A DNA stretch of 7,550 nucleotides, from NCBI GenBank assembly GCA_947627805.1, contig CANQXB010000043.1:1-7550 (forward strand), given 5' to 3'. The position numbers and the translations under genes are program-made. Shown here piece after piece: positions 1 to 6,788 of the stretch. Below the pieces are notes generated by a model that was given only the letters and a program-made list of their open reading frames with translations, had not been told where the DNA came from and made no database searches. Origin of the DNA: an uncultured Bacilli bacterium. Its GTDB lineage: Bacteria > Bacillota_I > Bacilli_A > RF39 > UBA660. Within the stretch, counting starts at the first letter, position 1, and every line of letters begins with the position of its first letter.

Positions 1-2
1 AT

Positions 3-125
3 TCAACATATGAAACTGGTTATTGTGATATTCCAATTAAAATTTTAAAAATATTAGCTAAATATTATAATGTATCAGTAGATTACTTATTATATATGAC
101 AGATGAAAGAAAACCCCATAGATAG
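3..125 (+). CDS. XRE-family helix-turn-helix regulator, C-terminal fragment (5' end outside window)
   Basis: Reading frame 3 is open from the left edge to a TAG stop and gives 40 residues. They match the end of a Cro/CI-type (XRE) DNA-binding domain: a YETG turn, then IPIKILKILAKYYNVSVDYL, then a short charged tail. In this family the pattern 'YExG...IP...L..LA..Y.VS.DYLL' is the last two helices of the five-helix fold, so the missing 5' part should hold the recognition helix. The protein is probably a small stand-alone repressor, because almost nothing follows the domain. It converges on the ATPase gene at 158-1363 and shares a hairpin with it, so the two are not an operon. The binding target cannot be told from this piece. 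The fold is well supported; the regulatory role is inferred from the family. Confidence 0.82.
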   Translation, partial: STYETGYCDIPIKILKILAKYYNVSVDYLLYMTDERKPHR

Positions 126-126
126 C

Positions 127-158
127 AAAAAGAATTGGTAAATATTCCAATCCTTTTT
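127..158. terminator. Bidirectional intrinsic terminator between convergent genes
   Basis: Positions 127-138 pair with 147-158 (AAAAAGAATTGG with CCAATCCTTTTT) with one A/C mismatch and an 8-base loop. On the + strand the right arm runs into T-rich sequence, serving the XRE fragment that ends at 125. On the minus strand the left arm supplies CTTTTT, serving the ATPase gene, whose TAA stop (158-160) sits at the foot of the stem. The A-tract/stem/T-tract design with convergent genes on both sides fits a shared terminator. Confidence 0.72.
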
Positions 159-1363
159 TATTTTTCTAATAACCAGTCATATACATTTTGAATTTTAATA
201 CCTTCATCATTGGTTAAAGGTATTGTATCAGATGTTAATATTATTTTTTCATAATTGTCAGATAACTTTTTTAAGGTTCTAATTTCTCTATCAAACACTG
301 TATTATCAAATTCATCTCTACCTTTTAAAGTATCGGTAACTTGTACATACATTCTACCATCTTTATTAAGCGCTACAAAGTCAACTTCATAATCCTCAAA
401 TTTACCTATATAAACATCATAACCTCTTCTTAAAAGTTCTAGATAAACAACATTTTCTAAAACACGACCATAATCCCCTACTTTACGTCCTAAAATAAAG
501 TATCTTAATCCCAAATCAGACACATAATATTTTTCTCCTGTCTTTAAATATTGTTTTCCCTTTATATCATATCTATTTGCCTTATAAAGAAAATAACTTT
601 CTGTAAATCCCTCTAAATACCTTTCAATAGTTCGAACATTAATATCTCTACCATCATTTGCAAGTGTACTAGCAATATTATTTATCGATACTAAGTTACC
701 TATATTATCCATAGCAAAATTAGCCACACTTCGAAGCATTGTTTCATCCGTTATCTTTTTTCTTGTCATAACATCTTTTATGATAATATCATTATATAAA
801 CTACTTAAATATATATTTACATCATCTTCAGTTTCTAAAGAAGTTGTAAAAGGAAGTGAACCAAAAGAAATATATTTTTTATATAACTCCTCATTACTTA
901 AATCTTTATAAACATTTTTATATTCTTTAAATGATAAAGGTAACATTTTTACTTCAATATATCTTCCCGATAGAAGAGTAGCAAGTTCACTTGATAATAA
1001 ATTAGCATTAGAACCAGTTATATATAAATCAACATTTTTATTTATATATAAACTATCTACTGCCTTTTGAAATTCATTTATTTTTTGAACTTCATCTATA
1101 AAAACATAATTTTTCTTATTATTTTTTAAATTATCATTTATAAAATTATATAAAGACATATAGTCAGTTAAAAAATTATATTTTAAATCTTCTAAATTAA
1201 TACTTATGATTTGTTCTTCTTTTACTCCAATTTCTAATAAGTATTCCTTATATAATTCTAACAAAGTAGATTTACCACATCTTCTAATACCTGTTATTAC
1301 TTTTATAATTTCTTTATCTTTAAACCTTTTTAAGATATCTAAATAATCATTTCTTTCTATCAT
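158..1363 (-). CDS. AAA-type ATPase with DUF4143 C-terminal domain
   Basis: A 401-residue protein of the widespread 'ATP-binding protein, AAA_14 plus DUF4143' family, whose cellular role is poorly known. The P-loop is GIRRCGKST at residues 25-33, Walker B is YVFIDEVQ at 86-93, the sensor-1-like strand is ITGSNA around 115-120, and an LSGRY arginine motif is at 131-135. These are the hallmark positions of the family, and all look intact. The DUF4143 part spans about residues 190-355 and contains a nuclease-fold-like pattern: E303 in VLENVVYLELLRRG, then EVDFV at 326-330, then QV at 341-342. The length is typical, with no truncation. The start is ATG with a purine-rich AGGAAGGGG eight bases upstream. 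The gene has its own promoter, overlapped by one of two tandem palindromes. No transmembrane segment is seen, so it should be cytoplasmic. The family assignment is firm; the function is open. Confidence 0.93.
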   Translation of the reverse strand: MIERNDYLDILKRFKDKEIIKVITGIRRCGKSTLLELYKEYLLEIGVKEEQIISINLEDLKYNFLTDYMSLYNFINDNLKNNKKNYVFIDEVQKINEFQKAVDSLYINKNVDLYITGSNANLLSSELATLLSGRYIEVKMLPLSFKEYKNVYKDLSNEELYKKYISFGSLPFTTSLETEDDVNIYLSSLYNDIIIKDVMTRKKITDETMLRSVANFAMDNIGNLVSINNIASTLANDGRDINVRTIERYLEGFTESYFLYKANRYDIKGKQYLKTGEKYYVSDLGLRYFILGRKVGDYGRVLENVVYLELLRRGYDVYIGKFEDYEVDFVALNKDGRMYVQVTDTLKGRDEFDNTVFDREIRTLKKLSDNYEKIILTSDTIPLTNDEGIKIQNVYDWLLEK

Positions 1364-1386
1364 TTAAATAACCCCTTCCTAAACAT

Positions 1387-1415
1387 ATTATACAATAATT
1401 AATTATAAAAGTAAA
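1387..1415 (-). promoter_or_regulatory. Promoter of the DUF4143 ATPase gene
   Basis: On the minus strand, TTTACT (1410-1415) is followed by a 17-base spacer and a perfect TATAAT (1387-1392). Transcription would start near 1380, leaving a leader of about 17 bases that consists mainly of the ribosome binding site. The -35 box lies inside the arm of the large palindrome at 1407-1448. A protein bound there, or a hairpin or cruciform formed there, would be expected to interfere with polymerase binding. Confidence 0.72.
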
Positions 1416-1448
1416 GTTTTTGTACATCAATACAAAAACTTTACTTTT
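1407..1448 (-). terminator. 18-bp perfect hairpin: possible terminator of the ABC gene and/or operator of the ATPase gene
   Basis: Positions 1407-1424 pair perfectly with 1431-1448 around a six-base loop (CATCAA). Read on the minus strand, it lies about 45 bases after the ABC transporter stop and its right arm ends in CTTTT, so it could terminate that transcript. Only three of the 18 pairs are G-C. The same DNA contains the -35 box of the ATPase promoter, so an operator role is equally possible. I cannot separate the two from sequence. Confidence 0.5.
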
Positions 1449-1482
1449 TTACCACTTTTTTGTACTCTAATACAAAAACTTT
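1417..1482. repeat. Two tandem palindromic repeats, 40 bp apart
   Basis: The segments 1417-1442 and 1457-1482 are near-identical 26-base copies that differ only at the three bases 1426-1428 versus 1466-1468. Each is itself a palindrome, with arms TTTTTGTA and TACAAAAA around a six-base centre (CATCAA in one, CTCTAA in the other). The centres are exactly 40 bp apart, about four helical turns, so proteins bound at both would sit on nearly the same face of the helix. In the first copy the dyad extends to 18 bp; in the second it stops at 8 bp. The layout resembles a double operator site in front of the ATPase gene. Confidence 0.75.
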
Positions 1483-1492
1483 TGAATTTTTA

Positions 1493-4400
1493 TTATTCGG
1501 TTCTTAAAGCTTCAACTGGGTCTTTCTTGGAAGCCGCTCTTGCTGGAATTAAACCACCAATTAAAGTTAAGATAATACTTAATATGACAAGAATGATGGC
1601 TCTTTCAATAGCTAAAGATGCGGAAAGCGGAATATTTCCTGTAAAGTGATGAAGAATACTATTTATAATTGGAATTAAAGAATAAGAAATACCGATACCA
1701 AGTAAACCAGATAATAAACCAATAATAAATGTTTCCGCATTAAAGATGGATGAGACATTTCTTTTAGAGGCTCCAATGGCTCTTAAAATACCAATTTCTT
1801 TAGTTCTCTCATAAACAGAAATATACGTAATTACCCCAATCATAATACTTGATACAACTAAAGAAATAGAGACAAAAGCAATTAACACATAACTAACTGC
1901 ATTAACAATAGTCTTAACAGAGTCCATTAATATTCCTGTCATATCTGTATAATTAATTTTCTTTTCTTCTTCCATTTGGGAATTATAATTATCTAAGAAA
2001 TTTAAGAAATCTTCTTTACCATCAAAATCTTTAAAATAGAAAGACATCGCTGTTGGTTCATCAATATCTTGATAACCTAAAGATAATAAATTAGAATTAG
2101 CACTAGCTTCATTAGGACTCATCATAGCACTTACAATTCTTGTAAGTTCTTCTTGAGTATATTTTAATCTAAAAGCAGAAGCAATACTATTTTCATCAAC
2201 ATTAAACGAACTAGCAATACTACTGGTAAACATCGAAGTAAGTTCTCCAACTTTCGTTAAAATATCTTTTTGCATTTTAGCTTCCGTCATCGCACTGCCC
2301 ATTTTTTCACATGTCCCAATAATGGCTGCACTTTCTAAATAAGATTTAATAACAGTTTCTTTTAATTCATTAACGAGCATTGCTTTAGGATTATAAACAT
2401 CCGGACTATATGCTGGATTACTAAACTTCATAAATTCCGTATAACCACTTATATAAGCCTCTAGTAAAGCTTTTAATAAACCTGAATAAGCTGTTTTAAG
2501 AGTATCAACCGGTATAATATAAGTACTTTCCATATTCTTAAGTTTTTCTAAAACACTATTCCTATTTAAATAATTATCAACTATCTTATCAATATCATTA
2601 GAAGCTATTTCCGTACTTACCTCAGGAAAAATATCTCTTGAAAATATTTCTAAATTTTCTTTAAATAAATTAGTAGCTTTAGATGTATCAGTAGTAATAG
2701 AGCTCGTTATTTCTTGCATATAATTAGCGGTTTCTTTTTCCATTTCACTTGTATCAATATTGATATTAAAAGCACTTTCTAATTTCTTTTTATCAATTTC
2801 TAATAAATCACTAAATTCAAAATTAATCTTTTTATTTTTATCAGCAAAAGATTTTCCTGAAAAAACATCAATATCTTCTTTAGCAATTTGTTTTTTAACA
2901 ATATCTTGATTCTTAGCATATTCAATTAAATGTTTCGTTAAAGAAGAAGTATAATTAACTCCAGGATTTAAAGCCATCGTATTCATACTACCTTCTTTGG
3001 GAGCCACAATTCCCACAATTTTTAATTTTAAAGCTTTATCATAAATATTTTTTAAAGCCTCTTTATTTTCACTCATATCTTCATAAATATTATATTCATT
3101 ATTATATTTATAAAGGTCAGATGGCATAACTACTCTTAAATCAACTTGCATTAAATCATCATAAGTTAAAGTCATTGGTTCATTTTTAATAGTATTAGTT
3201 TTACCACTTATAATATTATTGACCATTTCTGTAAGTTCATTATTATCTCTTAATCCTAAAGAATAAATTAATAAATCCGAAATTTCATTTTTTTCTGTTA
3301 AAACAATAATAACTTCATCATAATTTTGGGGGTATCTTCCCTTTAATAAATCATATTGTTCCTCTATTTCTTGCGTATTATCAACCATTTCGGAATAAAC
3401 AGAAGAATATGATGACATTGTACTCATAAGGCCATTAGATCCCATAATGGAAGTAAATAAACTACTAGGATTTACTTTAACAATTTCTTTTGTACTATCA
3501 ATAGTATAAATATTAGGACTAATTCCATAAACATATTGTAAATTAGCAATATCTTTATCTACTTTATTATAATTACTTTCTAAATAACTTTTAAAACTTT
3601 TTAAATCATTAGTGCTAATACTGGTAAGCATATTAGAGATATTTTGTTTTTCAACTACTTTATCACCATCAATATTATCATCATTAGAGGATTGAAAAGA
3701 TAAAAGAGCACTTGTTAAATCGCCAGTTTCTTGCATAATTGTTAAAGGGTAAGAAGTCATAGTTTCCTCTTGAATAGAATCCACATAATTTTGAAAACCT
3801 GTTGATACGGACATAATTAAAGCAATGCCAATAATTCCTATGGAACCCGCTAAAGCTACCAATAAAGTTCGAGCTTTTTTAGTCATTAAATTATTAAAAG
3901 ATAAACTTAAAGCTGTTAAAAATTTCATTTTTGTTTTATTTCTTTTTTTGAGACTAGCATCTTTATCTTCTAAAGTATTAACACTGCCATCATAAGGATT
4001 AGAATCTGAAATAATTTGACCATCTTTTAAATTAATAATGCGGGTTGAATACTCTTTAGCTAAGTCTGGATTATGGGTAACCATAATAACTAATTTAGTT
4101 TGGGAAATATTTTTTAATACTTCCATAATTTGTAAACTAGTTTCACTATCTAAAGCTCCCGTAGGTTCATCCGCTAAAATAATTTCGGGATCATTAACTA
4201 AAGCCCTCGCAATAGCTACTCTTTGCATTTGACCCCCTGAAAGTTGATTAGGTTTTTTATAAATATGTTCTTCAAGACCTACATCTATTAAAGCCTTTTT
4301 GGCTCTTTCTAAAGCTTCTTTTTTAGAAATACCTGATAAAGTTAAAGCTAAACGAACATTAGCTAAAATAGTTTGATGCCCAATTAAATTATAACTTTGA

Positions 4401-4666
4401 AAAACAAAACCAATACGATGATTTCGATAACTGTCCCAGTCAGCATCTTTAAACTTTTTAGTACTTACTTCATTTATAATTAAATCACCATCATCATAAT
4501 GGTCCAATCCCCCAATTATATTTAAAAAAGTTGTTTTTCCACTCCCAGAAGGACCAAGAATACTTGCAAATTCACATTTACGGAAATTAACACTAACATC
4601 ATCTAAAGCTTTTTGGCGAAAACCGCCGGTATTATATTCTTTTTTAATGTTTTTAATTTCTAACAT
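1493..4666 (-). CDS. MacB-like ABC transporter, fused ATPase and FtsX-type permease with giant outer domain
   Basis: A 1057-residue single-chain ABC half-transporter. The N-terminal ATPase has Walker A GPSGSGKTT at 38-46, the Q-loop at Q90, the signature LSGGQ at 142-146, Walker B IILADEP at 162-168 and the switch histidine H198. It belongs to the LolD/MacB/FtsE class. A linker leads to the first membrane helix (about 266-288). An outer domain of some 630 residues (about 290-918) follows, then three C-terminal helices (about 923-948, 979-998, 1020-1038) with the FtsX hallmark RTKEIGILRAIGA at 954-966. This four-helix plan is that of MacB, whose outer domain is only about 200 residues. Related machines act as mechanotransmitters that export or release peptides, lipids or antibiotics; the substrate here is unknown. 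The start is ATG with AGGAGGG six bases upstream. It has its own promoter, and the upstream neighbour is a membrane-bound XRE regulator that may control it. Confidence 0.93.
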   Translation of the reverse strand: MLEIKNIKKEYNTGGFRQKALDDVSVNFRKCEFASILGPSGSGKTTFLNIIGGLDHYDDGDLIINEVSTKKFKDADWDSYRNHRIGFVFQSYNLIGHQTILANVRLALTLSGISKKEALERAKKALIDVGLEEHIYKKPNQLSGGQMQRVAIARALVNDPEIILADEPTGALDSETSLQIMEVLKNISQTKLVIMVTHNPDLAKEYSTRIINLKDGQIISDSNPYDGSVNTLEDKDASLKKRNKTKMKFLTALSLSFNNLMTKKARTLLVALAGSIGIIGIALIMSVSTGFQNYVDSIQEETMTSYPLTIMQETGDLTSALLSFQSSNDDNIDGDKVVEKQNISNMLTSISTNDLKSFKSYLESNYNKVDKDIANLQYVYGISPNIYTIDSTKEIVKVNPSSLFTSIMGSNGLMSTMSSYSSVYSEMVDNTQEIEEQYDLLKGRYPQNYDEVIIVLTEKNEISDLLIYSLGLRDNNELTEMVNNIISGKTNTIKNEPMTLTYDDLMQVDLRVVMPSDLYKYNNEYNIYEDMSENKEALKNIYDKALKLKIVGIVAPKEGSMNTMALNPGVNYTSSLTKHLIEYAKNQDIVKKQIAKEDIDVFSGKSFADKNKKINFEFSDLLEIDKKKLESAFNINIDTSEMEKETANYMQEITSSITTDTSKATNLFKENLEIFSRDIFPEVSTEIASNDIDKIVDNYLNRNSVLEKLKNMESTYIIPVDTLKTAYSGLLKALLEAYISGYTEFMKFSNPAYSPDVYNPKAMLVNELKETVIKSYLESAAIIGTCEKMGSAMTEAKMQKDILTKVGELTSMFTSSIASSFNVDENSIASAFRLKYTQEELTRIVSAMMSPNEASANSNLLSLGYQDIDEPTAMSFYFKDFDGKEDFLNFLDNYNSQMEEEKKINYTDMTGILMDSVKTIVNAVSYVLIAFVSISLVVSSIMIGVITYISVYERTKEIGILRAIGASKRNVSSIFNAETFIIGLLSGLLGIGISYSLIPIINSILHHFTGNIPLSASLAIERAIILVILSIILTLIGGLIPARAASKKDPVEALRTE

Positions 4667-4693
4667 AATAGCCCTCCTTTATAAATCTATTTA

Positions 4694-4722
4694 ATTATAT
4701 TAAAGTAATGTGAAAAATACAA
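4694..4722 (-). promoter_or_regulatory. Promoter of the MacB-like ABC transporter gene
   Basis: On the minus strand, TTGTAT (4717-4722) is separated by 17 bases from a perfect TATAAT (4694-4699). The predicted start near 4687 leaves a leader of about 21 bases carrying AAGGAGGG. The -35 box lies two bases from the 15-base palindrome at 4725-4739, a candidate operator or terminator element. Confidence 0.7.
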
Positions 4723-4723
4723 G

Positions 4724-4751
4724 AAAAAAGGTCCTTTTTAAGACCATTTTT
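4724..4751 (-). terminator. Terminator of the membrane XRE regulator gene, stop codon in the loop
   Basis: GGTC (4730-4733) pairs with GACC (4742-4745), and the flanking A-tract 4724-4728 pairs with the T-tract 4747-4751 across one A/A mismatch. On the minus strand this ends in TTTTTTC. The TAA stop (4738-4740) lies inside the loop. A competing structure is the perfect 15-base palindrome AAAAAGGTCCTTTTT at 4725-4739, so the element could also bind protein. Confidence 0.55.
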
Positions 4752-6096
4752 CTAATATTTTCTTATTTTCTTTTATTTTATTATAATTATCTTTACTTAA
4801 ATGAATAACTATTCTGACACTTTCAGGGTAAACATATATCTCTTTATTATGAATCATCTCTAATGTAGCATTTATTAAAGAACTTACACTTAAATCTTCA
4901 TGCTCTATTCCATAATTTAAAACATGGAAACTTCTTTCATGGTCAAAATAACCAAAATCACTATAAGAAGATGGGTAAATATTAATTATATCTTTATTAA
5001 AAACATAGTATTCTATTTCAATATCTTCTCGATCTTCATAAATAATCGTAGAATGTTCTAAATGATTAATAACAAGGTTATCTTGCATTGGAATAGTTAT
5101 TTCTTTATCTAATTCTTCTAATCTGGTAACATTTGTTACTTTATATTGAGATACTTCTCCTAGGAATAAACCCGCACTTATTCCTCCTAAAACTATACCT
5201 GTTGTAAAAGTAATTAAATATCTTTTAGCATTATGTTTCATATTAAAGATAAATCTAAAAATAATTTCTATAATTAAATAAGTAACAATCATAAGACTTA
5301 TTATACCTAATAGAACATAAAATAAAACTAAACCATTTTTTATGTAATAAAGAATAAAGATAGCCATTGTAATTAATAAAACAAAACCAATACAAATAGG
5401 AATACTTAAAAAAGCAACAAATATTTTACTGAAAAAAATAACAATCTTTTTAAGCCACAAAAAGGGATTAACGGCCGAATCTCTAATAATAATTTTTTCT
5501 TCTCTAATATCTATTTTCTTATCTTTATTATTTACTTCCATAGGAGTATCTTCTTTAATATTCTCAAAATAATCTAAATATCTTATCTTATATATTCTAA
5601 TGATTAAATAAATAGATAATATTAAATATAAAAAAGTAAAACAACCTTTAAATATCTTAACTAAAGGCTCTAATATATCATAAGGCATAAATGAAAATAA
5701 ATCATCTAAGATAAATACCAATATTATCTTAATAAAAAAATATAAGAAAATTAAACAAATACTATAAAAGAAAATTTCCATTAAACATTTTATCTTTTGT
5801 TTAAAAGTCATTAAAGAAAACATTTTTATTCCTTTAAGAAAATTATCTAAAATACTATTTAAGGTTTTCTTAAACTTATTTTCTTTTTTAATCCCACCTT
5901 CTTTTAAACCAATTAATTCATCCATACTGGAATTAAACAATTTACAGATAGCTACTATTTTTTCCGTTTCAGGGTAAGCATTATTACTTTCCCATTTTGA
6001 TACCGCTTGTCTTGAAACATTCAATTTGTTTGCTAGTTCTTCTTGACTTAAATTATGTTCTTTTCTTAAACTAGCCAGTTTTTCACCAAAACTCAT
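4738..6096 (-). CDS. Membrane-anchored XRE-family regulator with extracytoplasmic C-terminal domain
   Basis: A 452-residue protein. Residues 4-59 are a clear Cro/CI-type DNA-binding domain, with LSQEELANKLNVSRQAVSKW as the helix-turn-helix. A charged linker follows, then hydrophobic segments at about 107-130, 151-169, 218-252 (long), 255-283 and 295-314. With five spans and the DNA-binding head inside, the last 138 residues (315-452) would lie outside the cell. That tail is predicted strand-rich and could be a sensor; I do not recognise its family with confidence. The start chosen is ATG at 6096. A GTG nine bases upstream (6105) is in frame but lies inside the ribosome binding site GAGGTGA. 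The gene sits directly upstream of, and in the same direction as, the MacB-like transporter, which suggests a sensor-regulator for it. A promoter lies close upstream. The DNA-binding and membrane parts are plain; the regulatory target is inferred. Confidence 0.88.
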   Translation of the reverse strand: MSFGEKLASLRKEHNLSQEELANKLNVSRQAVSKWESNNAYPETEKIVAICKLFNSSMDELIGLKEGGIKKENKFKKTLNSILDNFLKGIKMFSLMTFKQKIKCLMEIFFYSICLIFLYFFIKIILVFILDDLFSFMPYDILEPLVKIFKGCFTFLYLILSIYLIIRIYKIRYLDYFENIKEDTPMEVNNKDKKIDIREEKIIIRDSAVNPFLWLKKIVIFFSKIFVAFLSIPICIGFVLLITMAIFILYYIKNGLVLFYVLLGIISLMIVTYLIIEIIFRFIFNMKHNAKRYLITFTTGIVLGGISAGLFLGEVSQYKVTNVTRLEELDKEITIPMQDNLVINHLEHSTIIYEDREDIEIEYYVFNKDIINIYPSSYSDFGYFDHERSFHVLNYGIEHEDLSVSSLINATLEMIHNKEIYVYPESVRIVIHLSKDNYNKIKENKKILEKWS

Positions 6097-6108
6097 TTTC
6101 CTCACCTC
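6097..6108 (-). promoter_or_regulatory. Ribosome binding site that decides the start of the XRE membrane regulator
   Basis: On the minus strand, GAGGTGA (6102-6108) matches the anti-Shine-Dalgarno sequence and lies five bases before ATG at 6094-6096. The alternative in-frame GTG (6103-6105) is part of this site, so starting there would leave no properly spaced ribosome binding site. This favours the ATG. Confidence 0.75.
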
Positions 6109-6119
6109 ACCCCAATTTT

Positions 6120-6147
6120 AGTATAAAATGCTTTTAGCAACCACCAA
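6120..6147 (-). promoter_or_regulatory. Probable promoter of the XRE membrane regulator gene
   Basis: On the minus strand, TTGGTG (6142-6147) is followed by 16 bases and TATACT (6120-6125). The -10 box is good but the -35 matches only its first three bases, which would suit a weak or regulated promoter. Transcription would start near 6113, just before the ribosome binding site. No convincing terminator follows the upstream Nudix gene, so readthrough from it is also possible. Confidence 0.5.
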
Positions 6148-6184
6148 CTTTAGGTATCTTTTTGTAAAACTTAAGTTGCATTTA

Positions 6185-6649
6185 TTAATTTTTTACTAAA
6201 TAATGATTAAATTCTTTATTATTTAAAATATTTATTATAATATTTGGTTCAATTTTATTTTTAGATAATTTTGGAATATTTAGCCATACATATTTTAAAT
6301 CTTTTCCTTCAATATTATCTATATGAGGTAAAGTATTTAAATTTTTATTTTTAAACTTATATTCATGAACAATTAATATTTCATGATAATTTTTTAAATT
6401 ATAACTTGATTTAAAAAAATTTTCTATCATTCCTAAACTTTTTAGATGTTCGATTTCTAAACCCGTTTCTTCATAAAATTCCCTTATACCAGCCTCGATT
6501 GAAGTTTCTCCTAACTGACATCTACCACCAGGTAAAGTATAATGCGAAACTTCGGGACTTTTTTGCATCAAAATATAATTATTTAAAATTAAAACAATTC
6601 CCACCCGATAGTTAAATCTTTGATTATCAGTATCTATTATTATGTCCAT
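6185..6649 (-). CDS. Nudix hydrolase
   Basis: A 154-residue protein with a complete Nudix box, GX5EX7REUXEEXGU, at residues 42-64: G42, E48, R56-E57, E60-E61, G63. These residues bind the divalent metal and catalyse cleavage of a nucleoside diphosphate linked to another group. The preceding strand (VGIVLILNNYILMQK) and the LPGG turn at 39-42 are typical of the fold. The size is that of a single-domain cytoplasmic enzyme. The substrate (ADP-ribose, NDP-sugar, an oxidised nucleotide or other) cannot be told from the sequence. The ATG start is preceded by AAGGAGGG nine bases upstream, and a good promoter lies just beyond. The terminator of the histidine phosphatase gene separates it from the gene upstream. 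The 88-bp gap to the XRE regulator downstream has no clear terminator, so partial co-transcription is possible. The family call is certain; the exact reaction is not. Confidence 0.95.
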   Translation of the reverse strand: MDIIIDTDNQRFNYRVGIVLILNNYILMQKSPEVSHYTLPGGRCQLGETSIEAGIREFYEETGLEIEHLKSLGMIENFFKSSYNLKNYHEILIVHEYKFKNKNLNTLPHIDNIEGKDLKYVWLNIPKLSKNKIEPNIIINILNNKEFNHYLVKN

Positions 6650-6673
6650 TATTATAGTCCCTCCTTAACTAAG

Positions 6674-6701
6674 ATTATAACTTATTATTTTCTTTTTACA
6701 A
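6674..6701 (-). promoter_or_regulatory. Promoter of the Nudix hydrolase gene
   Basis: On the minus strand, TTGTAA (6696-6701), a 16-base spacer and TATAAT (6674-6679) give a near-consensus promoter. Transcription would start near 6667, immediately before the AAGGAGGG ribosome binding site (6659-6666). A perfect TTGACA lies slightly further upstream, but no -10 box stands at the right distance from it. Confidence 0.65.
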
Positions 6702-6753
6702 GTCCATTAATGTCAAATTTTGAGTTTCTTTGCATGACTTTCCTATTATATAA

Positions 6754-6788
6754 AAAATAAGGATTATTCACTAAATAGTCCTTATTTT
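6754..6788 (-). terminator. Strong terminator of the histidine phosphatase gene, stop codon in the stem
   Basis: Positions 6754-6768 pair with 6774-6788 as a 15-bp stem with a single wobble pair and a five-base loop (CACTA). On the minus strand the stem runs into TTATTTTTTATA. The TAA stop (6782-6784) lies within the ascending arm, so the end of the coding region doubles as half the terminator. Confidence 0.8.

Noticed and set aside
1417..1482. Two repeats considered as a minimal CRISPR array
   Set aside because: There are only two copies, the gap between them is 14 bases, each repeat is a full dyad overlapping a promoter, and no cas gene is present.
4038..4232. 64-codon open frame on the + strand inside the transporter gene
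   Set aside because: It lies opposite the highly conserved ATPase motifs of the ABC gene, has no ribosome binding site and encodes nothing recognisable; it is a shadow frame.
6103..6105. GTG as the start codon of the membrane XRE regulator
   Set aside because: It lies inside the GAGGTGA ribosome binding site of the ATG nine bases downstream and has no well-placed binding site of its own.
6168..6177. Palindrome AACTTAAGTT after the Nudix gene, considered as terminator or operator
   Set aside because: It has no loop, so it cannot form a useful hairpin, and at 10 bases it is too short to support an operator claim without a second copy.
6710..6760. 16-codon open frame (ATG to TAA) on the + strand between the Nudix and phosphatase genes
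   Set aside because: No ribosome binding site or promoter was seen, and its end falls in the terminator stem of the neighbouring gene; such a short frame is expected by chance in AT-rich DNA.
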